Shown here one piece after another: positions 47,613-59,119 of a stretch of 64,000 nucleotides of DNA; position 1 is the first letter of the stretch; every line of letters starts with the position of its first letter. Location of the stretch: positions 10,135,412-10,199,411 of the forward strand of contig JADWOT020000010.1 of assembly GCA_036345935.2 (NCBI GenBank), read 5' to 3'. The position numbers and the translations under genes are program-made. The notes below the pieces were generated by a model. The model had not been told where the DNA came from and ran no database searches. It saw only the letters and a program-made list of their open reading frames with translations. This DNA is from Taenia hydatigena. Taxonomy: Eukaryota; Platyhelminthes; Cestoda; Cyclophyllidea; Taeniidae.

Positions 47613-49238
47613 AAAGGCCTCTTACCACACCTCAATCTTTCGCATAATCTAACGTTTTAATGTGTTGTCACCATTTGGGCTAATATATCCTTCTTAGCCT
47701 CTTTCCAACTCTACCATTTAATCACTTCTCGTCTAAAATGGGTTGACCGCTATTGCAGCACCTAAAATCATGCTACCACACTCATCAGCACATCTGTGGT
47801 GCACCGATGGGAGGAGGAATGTGTCAAAGTGCCTTTAAAGTCATCGCCATACAAAATTTGCGGATCCATCTCACAGTCTTCTCGTAGGTCAAAGAGCCAA
47901 TTGACATCTACTGTTTTCCTTTCCTTAAAACTAGTCATTAGTGTGGTGATAGGTCCGCAGAGAAGAATTTGCGTAATCGTCGTATATCATCTTGGCTCCG
48001 AGAATGCATGTTACCGACTTCTCAGCCACGTCCTTCTACTCTGATGCAGCGGAATGGTTTAGTCAAGAGGTATTCTGTTTACGCAGTGATTGTTGCACAT
48101 CTAACACAGTTTGTGTTGCACTGGCGACAAGTGAAGCACTACTTTATTGCAGGGCCATTAATGAGCCAAGCAAAGGCATTAGGTGTGGGTTTGGCACGTC
48201 AACAGGCAAATCTGGTGCTTTACTTTCCCCAAAATTAGCGTCAGCACACCTATCAGTGCTTTAGAAGACTGGGTGTTTAACAAGACCTGTCATCATAGAA
48301 ATGGACACCGAGTAAGATAAATTAGAAATTTGGGATTGGACTGCTGCTAAATAAGGTAAATCGTCTGAGTAGGATAGAACTCAACATCTTGCAGCGCGTC
48401 AGCGCAGTTTGTCCCTGCTCTAACCAGACCACCTTTGACTACTGACTAAGTGGCTAAGTAAACAAGTCGAAGTCACTGTGCTCTCAGGTGGAAGCGAGAG
48501 CTCAAACAACAGCAAGCTTAATTCGACGATCGCCAATCCAAATGCTCTATGCATTCGCATTAAATTAGAAGCCAAAATTGCTGCATTTTGAAGAGAGCTG
48601 ATTTTGATTATTTACTGCAGACTGCTGTGAATTGCCTTATATGCCATATGCCTTACTGTGGATTTTGCGCTCTCAACAAACGCTAACTTACGAGGTTATG
48701 AAATTCGTGTCCAAAATTACTCACAAATTGCAAATCCCTGCTCGCCTTTTGTGGAATCTTGTTGTCGAAACGCAAAGCCAGATTAGCTGCCCAACTACTT
48801 AGACATTCTTCAAAACTAACAATCACTTTTAAAATCGGCCACACAGAGGACTTTGTGCTGGGTTGCAAACTGATCCACCATCAATGTCCTGGCAATCGCA
48901 GAGAAGGAATCGTTTGGTTAGATTATAGCTGCTCTTGCGCATTTCACTCAAGGCCGCCAAAAGTTAGGCAGTCCTAAACTGTTCGCATTTTGGCATGAGA
49001 AGATGCACAACCGGTGATCAGCAGCACCGCCTCCTTTATATGCGCCCACCCAATCACAATTTTGCAGACTCAAGTGCTAGGAATGCAATCTTGGCGAGCT
49101 TAATGTCAACGTTCAACAAAAAACACATAGGCAATGAAAAAAATTCTAACCGGGAAGAAAGAGTTGCAATGCAATCTTGTGTACCAAAGCAAGGTGCGGA
49201 ATAGCGGGATTGCGTAAGGAGACAGGCATTTACTCGAT
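47613..49238 (-). repeat. F-box unit tail and 3' flank, copy g
   Basis: Mirror of 53,049-54,680, practically unchanged. Same orientation as copy c at 19,913-21,037. All short frames in this stretch are duplicated exactly in the right arm. Confidence 0.8.
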
Positions 49239-50080
49239 TCACTGTGGAGACAAATTCGATTGCACACTTTCTTCTTGACTTCTGCCTGCAGCGTCCATAT
49301 TGACTATTTGCAACGCAGCCATTTGGAACACCTCATACAGCCACACGAACCTTCCACCCCGTTGGTGCAGACGACATGCCCTCCACCAATTATAAGGTGT
49401 AAACCTCTCTGCAGATCCGCCAGACGCTTGCAATGTAATTCTGTCAAGTTTGTGAAGGTTGGCTATGAGACATGCAAAATGATCACCCCTATCCGTCATA
49501 TCTCTTGTCGCCAACGAAATCGTGTCGAGGATGAAGAGCATTGGAGGGCGAGTCGTCCTATTGGCAGCGAGGTCACTGATGCGGAAAATGAGGCGCCTTA
49601 GTCCAAGTGGAATCTTGCACCCAAAGTGGCATTGCAATGCAGAATCAATCACGTACACAACACCGTCGAATGAACAGAGGTAAGAAGTCTCGAAGGACCT
49701 AAGATCACAAACATCTCTTGCTTCTATGCTTTCTGGGTTGATATGAATCTCAAAGTTAGTCAAGTGGGCCACTACATCAATGGAATCAGGTCCATCAGGG
49801 TAGTTCTGCAGCAATGGTCGTCCACACTTACAAGTCGCATAAACGAGGGAGGGCCAAAATGGCTGAAGGAGACCCACATCCATTACGCTGCATCCAAGCA
49901 ATAAAAATCGAATGATCCTGCCACAATTGGATAGGACATGGTATATGTGCCGCGGAGTGAAATGGCAAAATTCATGGTAGTATCGTAGAGCGCTGATTAG
50001 AACCATTCCCTCTGATTGCGCATTCACCTCTGGGTCAGCTTCTCTCCTTACAAAGCATGAGTGGAATACAGCATGCAACA
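49239..50080 (-). pseudogene. F-box-like protein, copy g, 5'-truncated
   Basis: From codon ~70 to the stop it is the same as the intact gene at 52,032-53,048, except that near 50,055 one base is missing, which shifts the frame. At 50,080 the palindrome arm ends and module D begins, so the ATG, F-box-like segment and promoter are gone. It could only be expressed as a fusion or from an internal start. The preserved 3' part is best explained by recent duplication or gene conversion rather than by function. Confidence 0.75.
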
Positions 50081-50930
50081 ACGATAGCGAAAGCCCGTCC
50101 TCAAGTAGACACCTTTACTCGCCACAATGCTAATAAGACTGCATAGAAGTAACGAAGGCCTTAAAGTTATTCCTTTCCCTCCATTTGTATCTATGCTCAC
50201 ACATAACATGTAACCCATGCGCTCTCATACCACATTTCCGTGTACTCGTGCATACAACATGATGACAGAACATCAGACAACTTATTTATCGTCCCTGATT
50301 GTTAGCTTGATGCGAGGGTGGGCAGCGAGGACAAATGAGTTGTGATGCCTGTACAACGGACATTAAAACGCGCATAAAGAATTCGAAGGCTCTACATTAC
50401 CCATCCAAGAATTTCTGGGCTTCCAACTCGGCAAATCGTGCGTTTGAGTTGTTGTTGATTGAGTACTGCCCCACCAAATCGCTCTCAGTGAACTCGACTT
50501 GAACTTCGAGCTGCTCAACCAGTAGTCGGTGGTAACCCTGTTGCCGCTCACATGAACTCCACTGACACTAGATCTGAGGCTGAATTTCCTTCTCCTCTGA
50601 CCACTAGTTCCATCCAGCACCCAACTGAGTATCAATCCCTGTTCCACCGTTTAGGGTGGTCATTTCTCCATCATGTACCAACGCAATGCTCACAACGGGC
50701 CAAGCAGGAGTATAGCTTGAATTGGTGCTTGAATGACAGAGCTTCACTGTCATTCCTGATTGTCTAGAAAATGCATTCATGTCTACTGATACAGCAGGAG
50801 TGTGTATCGGATGTCTTAAGTTTAGGACGATAGTTCCGTTGCAATGTGACATCTCCCTTAGCCTTCCGAGTGTGTTTCGTTCAATCAACGCCCAAGAACC
50901 GGTAACTTCATCATGCATAAATGGCGACAA
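50081..50930 (-). repeat. Module D at the P1 centre
   Basis: Inverted copy of 4,412-5,270. It starts exactly where the left palindrome arm stops. The minus frame 50,604-50,930 is open for about 108 codons, ending GTGIDTQLGAGWN as in the 4.7k copy. Confidence 0.75.
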
Positions 50931-51049
50931 CTACATTTTTAATTAAGATTTTTTCGCTCGTGTATCCATTCTTTCCACAGTGCCGCAACGTTTCATCGTT
51001 TGTGTCATGCGAATTTGTTTATACTTGACAAGTGATCCAGCAATAGCGA

Positions 51050-51530
51050 ACTTGTCTACCCATTCTTAGACCTTTTCTATCATTTCCTCACAGGACGTCT
51101 AACAGCACTTACATACCTAGAGCAAGTTAAGTGTTGCCCAGATTGAATTGGGTAGGGAAAATGGCAGATTTAGTTTATGTTACATGCACCGTTCGTTGGC
51201 CAATCTGCCATCAGTTCATATAGCACCAGTGCAGTAATTATTGGGATTAAGCCTTTGTGGTTGACTAAATGCAATTTTTGTTGCACACCAGTGATGATTA
51301 GTAATGAGCGAAATGCTTTCACGAATGCAGATAGCCTACATACATGCTTTTAACAAACACGGAGACAGTTGATATCAAAGGAAGTGCTATCCTCATATTA
51401 TCCCAATATTTCGATAGCAGGAATCCTTACCTGCCACAATGGCTGCTCCACACTATACAGTGCGAAACGGCTCACCAGATTACCATCCCCACGCTTATGT
51501 CAACGGAGGCTAACCCCATCATCTGAATGC
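51050..51530 (+). repeat. F-box unit leader, copy h
   Basis: Direct copy of 585-1,040 with about 27 extra bases near 51,090-51,115 and an extra stretch at 51.43-51.48k. It continues without a break into the 5' flank of the intact gene, which shows the original order of the unit. Confidence 0.7.
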
Positions 51531-52031
51531 ACACCCCATACGTTGTCAGAATTTGGCATTTTAAGTCGCACTTCATCATACATTGGACCTACCCGTCAAA
51601 ATGGACAGAGAAGTTGAAAGTGTGTTGCAGCCACTTGATTTGTCAGAAAATATGAGTAAAGAAGAAAACAGGAAAACAAACCAAAACCTCTACATTGCCA
51701 CCGCTCAGTCTGAAACGGAGGATTGGTCCACCCTTTAAAATGTGGCAAGTGGAAACCCAAATGGAATAGTAGTTGATATTAAATAGTAGAGTGGGAAACG
51801 TTACAGCCTTGATGGAATATAGTTGTTGGCAAAGAGGCATGAAGCATTTGGCTGAAGTAAACTTGGCAGATTGTGCAGTCGGTGGCCTCGCCAGGCTAAA
51901 CACTTGCCTCACGGCAATGGCTAACTCGATTCAGGCGCACATTCATGCGTTTCACTCAAGCGAACCCTACTAATAGCGAATAAATTACAAGCCGGAATTG
52001 GGATTCACTTACTGAATCTGTGAGGCGCACG
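51531..52031 (+). promoter_or_regulatory. 5' flank of the intact F-box-like gene
   Basis: Conserved in front of every copy that keeps its 5' end. It contains a 66-codon frame (51,773-51,973) ending about 58 bases before the ATG, with LADCAVGGL and NTCLTAM shared with 3,396-3,596. The frame is broken in copies c, e and f. Regulatory function is inferred from position and co-duplication only. Confidence 0.4.
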
Positions 52032-53048
52032 ATGGAAAGGCTTCCTCAACATGTACGAGTCGAGATTTGCAAATACCTCGATGCCATGGACATCGTCGAT
52101 GTGTGTGAGGCAATGCCCTACATGAGGTCGGTTCTCAGGTCTCTCACCATCAAAGGCATTTTGCGCAGTTACGTGAGACAAATGCAGTGGGTGGACGCAA
52201 AACTTTGTTGCATGCTGTATTCAACCCGTGCCTTTGTAAGGAGAGAAGCTGACCCAGAGGTGAATGCGCAATCAGAGGGAATGGTTCTAATCAGCGCTCT
52301 ACGATACTACCATGAATTTTGCCATTTCACTCCGCGGCACATATACCATGTCCTATCCAATTGTGGCAGGATCATTCGATTTTTATTGCTTGGATGCAGC
52401 GTAATGGATGTGGGTCTCCTTCAGCCATTTTGGCCCTCCCTCGTTTATGCGACTTGTAAGTGTGGACGACCATTGCTGCAGAACTACCCTGATGGACCTG
52501 ATTCCATTGATGTAGTGGCCCACTTGACTAACTTTGAGATTCATATCAACCCAGAAAGCATAGAAGCAAGAGATGTTTGTGATCTTAGGTCCTTCGAGAC
52601 TTCTTACCTCTGTTCATTCGACGGTGTTGTGTACGTGATTGATTCTGCATTGCAATGCCACTTTGGGTGCAAGATTCCACTTGGACTAAGGCGCCTCATT
52701 TTCCGCATCAGTGACCTCGCTGCCAATAGGACGACTCGCCCTCCAATGCTCTTCATCCTCGACACGATTTCGTTGGCGACAAGAGATATGACGGATAGGG
52801 GTGATCATTTTGCATGTCTCATAGCCAACCTTCACAAACTTGACAGAATTACATTGCAAGCGTCTGGCGGATCTGCAGAGAGGTTTACACCTTATAATTG
52901 GTGGAGGGCATGTCGTCTGCACCAACGGGGTGGAAGGTTCGTGTGGCTGTATGAGGTGTTCCAAATGGCTGCGTTGCAAATAGTCAATATGGACGCTGCA
53001 GGCAGAAGTCAAGAAGAAAGTGTGCAATCGAATTTGTCTCCACAGTGA
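52032..53048 (+). CDS. F-box-like protein, intact 338-residue copy h
   Basis: A single uninterrupted frame from ATG at 52,032. Residues 1-40 (MERLPQHVRVEICKYL, AMDIVDVCEAMPYMRSVL) fit an F-box: L-P near the start, two amphipathic helices and the conserved V-C pair. Such proteins usually recruit Skp1/Cul1 and present substrates for ubiquitination, in cytoplasm or nucleus. The ~300-residue remainder carries several hydrophobic segments (IIRFLLLGC, LRRLIFRIS, PPMLFIL), repeated Cys and Trp residues (a NWWRACRLHQ motif near the C-terminus) and a polar tail; no named repeat domain or membrane segment is evident. An in-frame GTG four codons upstream is less likely as the start. AATAAA lies only at 54,139, about 1.1 kb downstream. 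It spans the inner end of P1's right arm: codons from about 60 onward are mirrored, the first part is not. F-box identity is moderate, function unknown. Confidence 0.62.
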   Translation: MERLPQHVRVEICKYLDAMDIVDVCEAMPYMRSVLRSLTIKGILRSYVRQMQWVDAKLCCMLYSTRAFVRREADPEVNAQSEGMVLISALRYYHEFCHFTPRHIYHVLSNCGRIIRFLLLGCSVMDVGLLQPFWPSLVYATCKCGRPLLQNYPDGPDSIDVVAHLTNFEIHINPESIEARDVCDLRSFETSYLCSFDGVVYVIDSALQCHFGCKIPLGLRRLIFRISDLAANRTTRPPMLFILDTISLATRDMTDRGDHFACLIANLHKLDRITLQASGGSAERFTPYNWWRACRLHQRGGRFVWLYEVFQMAALQIVNMDAAGRSQEESVQSNLSPQ

Positions 53049-54680
53049 ATCGAGTAAATGCCTGTCTCCTTACGCAATCCCGCTATTCCGCACCTTGCTT
53101 TGGTACACAAGATTGCATTGCAACTCTTTCTTCCCGGTTAGAATTTTTTTCATTGCCTATGTGTTTTTTGTTGAACGTTGACATTAAGCTCGCCAAGATT
53201 GCATTCCTAGCACTTGAGTCTGCAAAATTGTGATTGGGTGGGCGCATATAAAGGAGGCGGTGCTGCTGATCACCGGTTGTGCATCTTCTCATGCCAAAAT
53301 GCGAACAGTTTAGGACTGCCTAACTTTTGGCGGCCTTGAGTGAAATGCGCAAGAGCAGCTATAATCTAACCAAACGATTCCTTCTCTGCGATTGCCAGGA
53401 CATTGATGGTGGATCAGTTTGCAACCCAGCACAAAGTCCTCTGTGTGGCCGATTTTAAAAGTGATTGTTAGTTTTGAAGAATGTCTAAGTAGTTGGGCAG
53501 CTAATCTGGCTTTGCGTTTCGACAACAAGATTCCACAAAAGGCGAGCAGGGATTTGCAATTTGTGAGTAATTTTGGACACGAATTTCATAACCTCGTAAG
53601 TTAGCGTTTGTTGAGAGCGCAAAATCCACAGTAAGGCATATGGCATATAAGGCAATTCACAGCAGTCTGCAGTAAATAATCAAAATCAGCTCTCTTCAAA
53701 ATGCAGCAATTTTGGCTTCTAATTTAATGCGAATGCATAGAGCATTTGGATTGGCGATCGTCGAATTAAGCTTGCTGTTGTTTGAGCTCTCGCTTCCACC
53801 TGAGAGCACAGTGACTTCGACTTGTTTACTTAGCCACTTAGTCAGTAGTCAAAGGTGGTCTGGTTAGAGCAGGGACAAACTGCGCTGACGCGCTGCAAGA
53901 TGTTGAGTTCTATCCTACTCAGACGATTTACCTTATTTAGCAGCAGTCCAATCCCAAATTTCTAATTTGTCTTACTCGGTGTCCATTTCTATGATGACAG
54001 GTCTTGTTAAACACCCAGTCTTCTAAAGTACTGATAGGTGTGCTGACGCTAATTTTGGGGAAAGTAAAGCACCAGATTTGCCTGTTGACGTGCCAAACCC
54101 ACACCTAATGCCTTTGCTTGGCTCATTAATGGCCCTGCAATAAAGTAGTGCTTCACTTGTCGCCAGTGCAACACAAACTGTGTTAGATGTGCAACAATCA
54201 CTGCGTAAACAGAATACCTCTTGACTAAACCATTCCGCTGCATCAGAGTAGAAGGACGTGGCTGAGAAGTCGGTAACATGCATTCTCGGAGCCAAGATGA
54301 TATACGACGATTACGCAAATTCTTCTCTGCGGACCTATCACCACACTAATGACTAGTTTTAAGGAAAGGAAAACAGTAGATGTCAATTGGCTCTTTGACC
54401 TACGAGAAGACTGTGAGATGGATCCGCAAATTTTGTATGGCGATGACTTTAAAGGCACTTTGACACATTCCTCCTCCCATCGGTGCACCACAGATGTGCT
54501 GATGAGTGTGGTAGCATGATTTTAGGTGCTGCAATAGCGGTCAACCCATTTTAGACGAGAACTGATTAAATGGTAGAGTTGGAAAGAGGCTAAGAAGGAT
54601 ATATTAGCCCAAATGGTGACAACACATTAAAACGTTAGATTATGCGAAAGATTGAGGTGTGGTAAGAGGCCTTTTGCAAC
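53049..54680 (+). repeat. 3' flank and tail of the intact F-box unit
   Basis: Reference copy for tails elsewhere (1-575, 19.9-21.0k, 25.2-25.8k, 27.5-27.7k, 47.6-49.2k). The frame 53,419-53,604 is mirrored exactly in the left arm, but it is degenerate in older copies such as 24.5-24.7k, so it is not called as a gene. Confidence 0.75.
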
Positions 54681-54867
54681 AGTGGAGTTCTGATTTCCGT
54701 CTCTGAGATCAAAGGCTGCGTCAAGCGGCGAGTGATGACCGAAGTGGATGAATGCTTAAAGGGACGCATAAAAGGGTCGATGAGGGTTATTCTTAGCTAA
54801 TTTCCTCCCGTAATTAATTCATTCATTATGTGCAGTTGCTTTGAGTACAGCTGCCTACATGGATTTC

Positions 54868-54917
54868 AGGCCAGCGCTTTCAACCCGTCAAATATACTCT
54901 GCTTTAGCAATGAATCA
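54868..54917. other. 49-bp right-arm insertion
   Basis: Interrupts otherwise near-identical mirror sequence; the left arm has no counterpart at about 47,420. It explains the 49-base step in paired-coordinate sums. Confidence 0.7.
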
Positions 54918-55837
54918 GTTTCCTTTCCATCCTCATGGAATACTGTCCATCAGGACTGTGGGGAATGTAGGCAAACACTACCTAAATGTCGTTTTAGATT
55001 TGATTAGTTAGTCTTTAATCAAAATTATCCTTCTTGTGCTGCTATGTTGTGAGGCTTTGCATGCGAGAGGGAGTAATTTCACACGGCTAGTCACTGAGTT
55101 CACGAATGACTCTCAGGCTTAGATGCGGTACTTTGGGGATGCTACATCCTGATGCAATGAACTCGAGCATTTCATTCTTCGGACGCTGTGCCTCGATGGC
55201 TCAACATGACCTTCCAATCATGCTAGTGGTCTTACTGTCCTTATGCACGAAAGCAGATGGCATGGTCTCGTTCGATACTAAGTTTCATCACATCTTCAGG
55301 ATGGAATCGAGGTATAGCATCTCAAGTAGTCAAAATTAATATGCTGCACACAGTTTATAGGGTATGCATCAGGTTCGACGCCCTGACTATCCTCCAAAGT
55401 CCTGCGCAACAACACCCGAAGAAGGCAGTAAGGCAGAGGAATCATCGCTAAAGCATGGTGGAGTTGGAACGTTGAAGTGCAGGTCCGCAACCCATATCGT
55501 CTGAGGCACCCAAGGCGGCAGCACATAATGACACCGAGTTCGGGATGGCTTAGTTAACTACGGGGAAATTAGAATGTCACTGCTACAAAAGACTTCTTCG
55601 TAAGCATTAATGTCTCACAAGATCTGATCCCATTAATGCAATGCTAGTTTGGGCTTTATGCGCACAACTGATGCGCAATGATCTGTTATTGGGTCCAAAA
55701 ATCCCGCTTTCGAATTTTGATGCATTCGACAACAACGGCCTCATCTGCCACACCCAATTAAGGCAAGCACGCCGAAAGTTGTTTCTTCTATTTTTGGTTG
55801 TCATATAAGTGCAATGAAATGCGAATCGCTTCAATTA

Positions 55838-56193
55838 CAACGTTTGCATCCAACATCAGCTGCATCGGTTGTGTGGCAATTAATGGAAGCGGTGCAGGCG
55901 GTGCTATGGCTGCATTTGTCATGCCACCGTCACGAAGAAGTGTCCTAAACAAGTCGACACGCATGGCGAACCACGCAATGATGCATGCCTCGCACTGAAG
56001 TAAGTCAGTCTGCGGTGGACAACAAGGCGCAGAAATAAGCGTCTTTGTTTATTGAAAGGAGTGGAGATTAAGGTGAATGTCAGACCAGATCGACTCTGAG
56101 GTCTTAAGACTGAGGTCAAGTGAGTGGGTCACGTGCACTCATCTGCGTGTCACAACACGCTTCATGAATGACCACCTTGTTCTCCGTTGCTGC
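55838..56193 (-). repeat. Module E, P1 right arm
   Basis: Mirror of 46,143-46,500. The plus frame 55,798-55,998 contains AINGSGAGGAMAAFVMPP and then STRMANH. The same frame is in the left mirror, but the 26.5k copy is shifted, so coding is unsupported. Confidence 0.7.
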
Positions 56194-57149
56194 ATTTGGG
56201 GACCCCAGCTAACAACCGTCCTTTATCTTATGCGCTCCACTTAGAAACTTTGAATACGATATGCTTTCCCTTTGAAGAGCAACAAATGCGAAATAGAGCT
56301 TGATGCTTGAGATGGAAACTTTGGCACCTCTATCGATGCAAATTGTGGGTGCATAAACAATGTGCAATCTCTACATATACTTTCCTCACTCTCTCCTCCC
56401 TACTCATCGCCCACAAAATTAGCACAGCAGACACTGAGTAGATTTGCTTCAACAGTGCTCGTCACACCACCTACTGATATTGCCACAAAGTAGCATTTGA
56501 CAATGTGAATGTCATTGACTCCACAATCACGTGTAAATAAACAAGTGGATTTATGAAGCTGACACCATGACCTTGCCATTTAGTTGGCTTGACACCACCA
56601 AATGCCATGCAGTCACATGCTTTTCCTGTTTTACAGCAAAGGAAGAAGCGCAACTTACGCAGTCAGCAATATTTGTGGGGTCCGATTGTAAACACTTTCA
56701 AACGCTCTTCCGAGACGGATGCCACAATCGTTGGGCTCTGTAATATCGTGTGTTTACAAGTGGCATTGGACACTGCATTCACTCTTTTGTTTCTATCATA
56801 TATCCAAGGAACACATTGCTGATACAGCCCATTGCTAAAAGAAATAGAAGAGAGCAAGCATTGCTCAGCAGGGTAAAAACGAAAGATTAAAACATGAGGT
56901 TCATGGAATTCACAGATAAGCATACCATGCATGTGCTATTTACCCAAGCTCCCCTTCTCGTCGGTGCTTGGCACCGCTGTCATCAGACTGCTTGCTGTGG
57001 ACTTGGCTGCTACCTTCGCCGTTGGAAGTGAGGAGTCGCGGCAAGCCCCACTGGAATGCTTGGAGCATTGAACTAAAGCTGCAAAAAGGGACTTACGTTG
57101 CGTGCGATAAATGGAAATGAGAAAATGAAACAAAACGCCTGCCTTGTTG

Positions 57150-57479
57150 TTCCACAGTCTGCCACATTAATGCGAGCCCCGTTTTCAAAAGGAGACAACA
57201 AGGCATTCAAGTGGAATATAGGTTGCAATTAAATGTTAGGGTGGGAAAAGTTACAGCATGGGCCAAATTAATTGCTTGCAAATGCACAAGAAGCATTTGG
57301 GTGGAATAAGCGCGGCAGATTGTGCAGTCAGTAGCAAAGCCAGACTAAACGCTTACACTACAGTGAGAGTTGATTCCAAATAGGCGCTCACTTATGCGCC
57401 TTATTCAAGCGATCTCCGCTAACAGCGAAAACATCGCAAGTTGGCGTTCGGATTCGTTGAGCAAATCTCCAGTGCATAC
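57150..57479 (+). repeat. 5' flank of F-box unit, copy i
   Basis: P1 mirror of 44,857-45,195, about 94% identical. Confidence 0.6.
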
Positions 57480-57627
57480 GATGGAGAGGCTTCTTCCACA
57501 TCTGCGAATCGAGATTTGCTAACACCTCAATGGCACAGACATCGTCAATTTATGTGAGGCAGTGTGCAGCATGAAGTCGGTCATGCGGTGTGTCAAGGTA
57601 ATCGAACGGCGCAATACTTTGCTCTGA
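57480..57627 (+). pseudogene. F-box-like protein, copy i, N-terminal fragment
   Basis: Mirror of copy f. MERLLPHLRIEIC is followed directly by a stop, then NGTDIVNLCEAV and SMKSVMRCVKV before the family homology ends. It is non-functional. Confidence 0.65.
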
Positions 57628-58353
57628 TGGTCTGTATCTGCACGGCATCTTATAAGTAGGAGATAGGAGACTAAGAGAATCAATACAATGCCCAGCGCGT
57701 GTAGCCCATTCGCTTCGAATCACCTTCAACTGCTTAGAGTTACTCCGGTACAACTTCGATTTTCACGAGCCTCGCAGTTGAAAACGAGTTTGTTAGATCA
57801 AGCATTTACGTTTATCTCCACATATTTCGCTCGATTAAGACGCTCACTTCTGCTTCTTCGTTCTCTTACGTGGACAAACCAACCTCAATTCGAGACAGGG
57901 TCACCGAATGACTCGCCATGCGTGTTGACTTGTCTAGGCCACTGCTTCCAGACCCTAGAAGAACAAATGGATTGAAGCGGGTGTATGATGCAGTTCTCTC
58001 ACTGACCACCCTTTTGCAAAATGCTGCATTTCACTTCTGCCCAGAAGCTAGATGACCAGCCAGCTTGGTTTGATAAAAGATGTAACAACAAATAACTGCA
58101 ATTGCAAAATTAGTTGATTTGACCCAAAGCTACTTAGATGATTTATCGAAACCCAGAACTTACAGCATCTCATTCATCGTAATCTTTATTGACCAATGGA
58201 TCGTCAAATCGTAGCTGCACCTGAAGCGACTGGCAACTATTGCTACCATTCATGAAGTCGCAATAATTAGCAGTGGGAAATGCGATTTCATTCATTCAGA
58301 AATGGGCACACAGAAAGACTTGATTTGCGTCGGGTCTTTTGGGAAGGAGATCA

Positions 58354-58370
58354 CCCACCACCACCACCAT
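58354..58370 (+). repeat. CCA microsatellite
   Basis: Mirror of the GGT run at 43,012-43,030. Confidence 0.8.
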
Positions 58371-59017
58371 GTTGGGATTTGGTGTGTCATCGTCTGCCCA
58401 TACCTTCCACGCCGACATATTACAATGTGAAAATATGATAAATGCGACAAACGGAGAATTTCGAAATTGGAGGCGCTTCAATCTGGCACAAGTGTCCTCA
58501 AAGGCTCCCTCACAACGTGTTCCAATAGCTTGATTGTTGTTGGTCAATCCGTCAATGTATGCTCGGTACCACATTTGATGGGAGGCCTATTCACCAAGTT
58601 GCTTCTAGCCATTCAACCGCAAGGCTTATCCTTAAGCAACTTGACGTCTAATTCACCAAAACCTATGCTTTAGAGATATTCACACAGAACGAGATCACAC
58701 ATTTGAAATCATTGCAACAAGTTTCATCACATCATCTTGATTTTCTGTGTGATAAACACGCCTTTCCTTATATAATTATTAAGTTCGTGTAGCATGCCAC
58801 ATTTTTAGATGTAATTTGCAACTACATTGAAGAATCCGTATTCGCACATTTACTTGGTCGTTGTATTAATTGGCACTGGCTGGAGGCTTCACTCGTGACC
58901 TAGTGAGGTAGTAGTCTCATATAGTCGACTGCTGGCTACAGGATGAGTCAGAGTGCCTCAGTCGCCTGTACCAATTCCCTTTTCAACCTTTAGTCACACC
59001 GTCATCACTCGCTGTTG

Positions 59018-59119
59018 CAGCGCTCGACTTCAATTCCCAGATGGCATCGCAATGCTGGTGGTGCCGAGCGTCCTCCATCATCCACTGCTGCAGCACATTC
59101 GCAGTTTGTTCTTCCAAGA
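59018..59119 (+). repeat. Module K, P1 right arm
   Basis: Direct copy of 4,304-4,411 and mirror of 42,262-42,365. An open frame of 115 codons (58,953-59,300) crosses it; the left mirror frame (42,105-42,431) is also open for 108 codons with about 75-80% similar residues. No family recognised. Confidence 0.6.

Larger units (their letters stand above)
38515..50080 (+). repeat. P1 palindrome, left arm
   Basis: Inverted counterpart of 52,207-62,346. Paired coordinates sum to about 102,287 near the axis, 102,336 from 47.4k outward, 101,200 at 43.07k, 101,384 at 41.3-42.4k and 100,820 at 38.6-40.4k; the steps mark indels. The inner end breaks at 50,080, inside the F-box-like CDS. Identity by eye is close to complete at 45.4-50.0k, about 94% at 44.9-45.1k, about 92% at 42.85-43.0k, 88% at 39.5k and lower further out. 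Confidence 0.9.

Noticed and set aside
52020..52031. In-frame GTG start four codons before the ATG of the F-box-like gene
   Set aside because: GTG is not a usual eukaryotic start, and the ATG at 52,032 is conserved in all copies with an intact N-terminus.
52686..53027. 113-codon antisense frame inside the intact F-box-like gene (also 49,260-49,601)
   Set aside because: It is a shadow of the sense frame, duplicated exactly because the palindrome arms are nearly identical. The diverged copy at 2.4k does not keep it.
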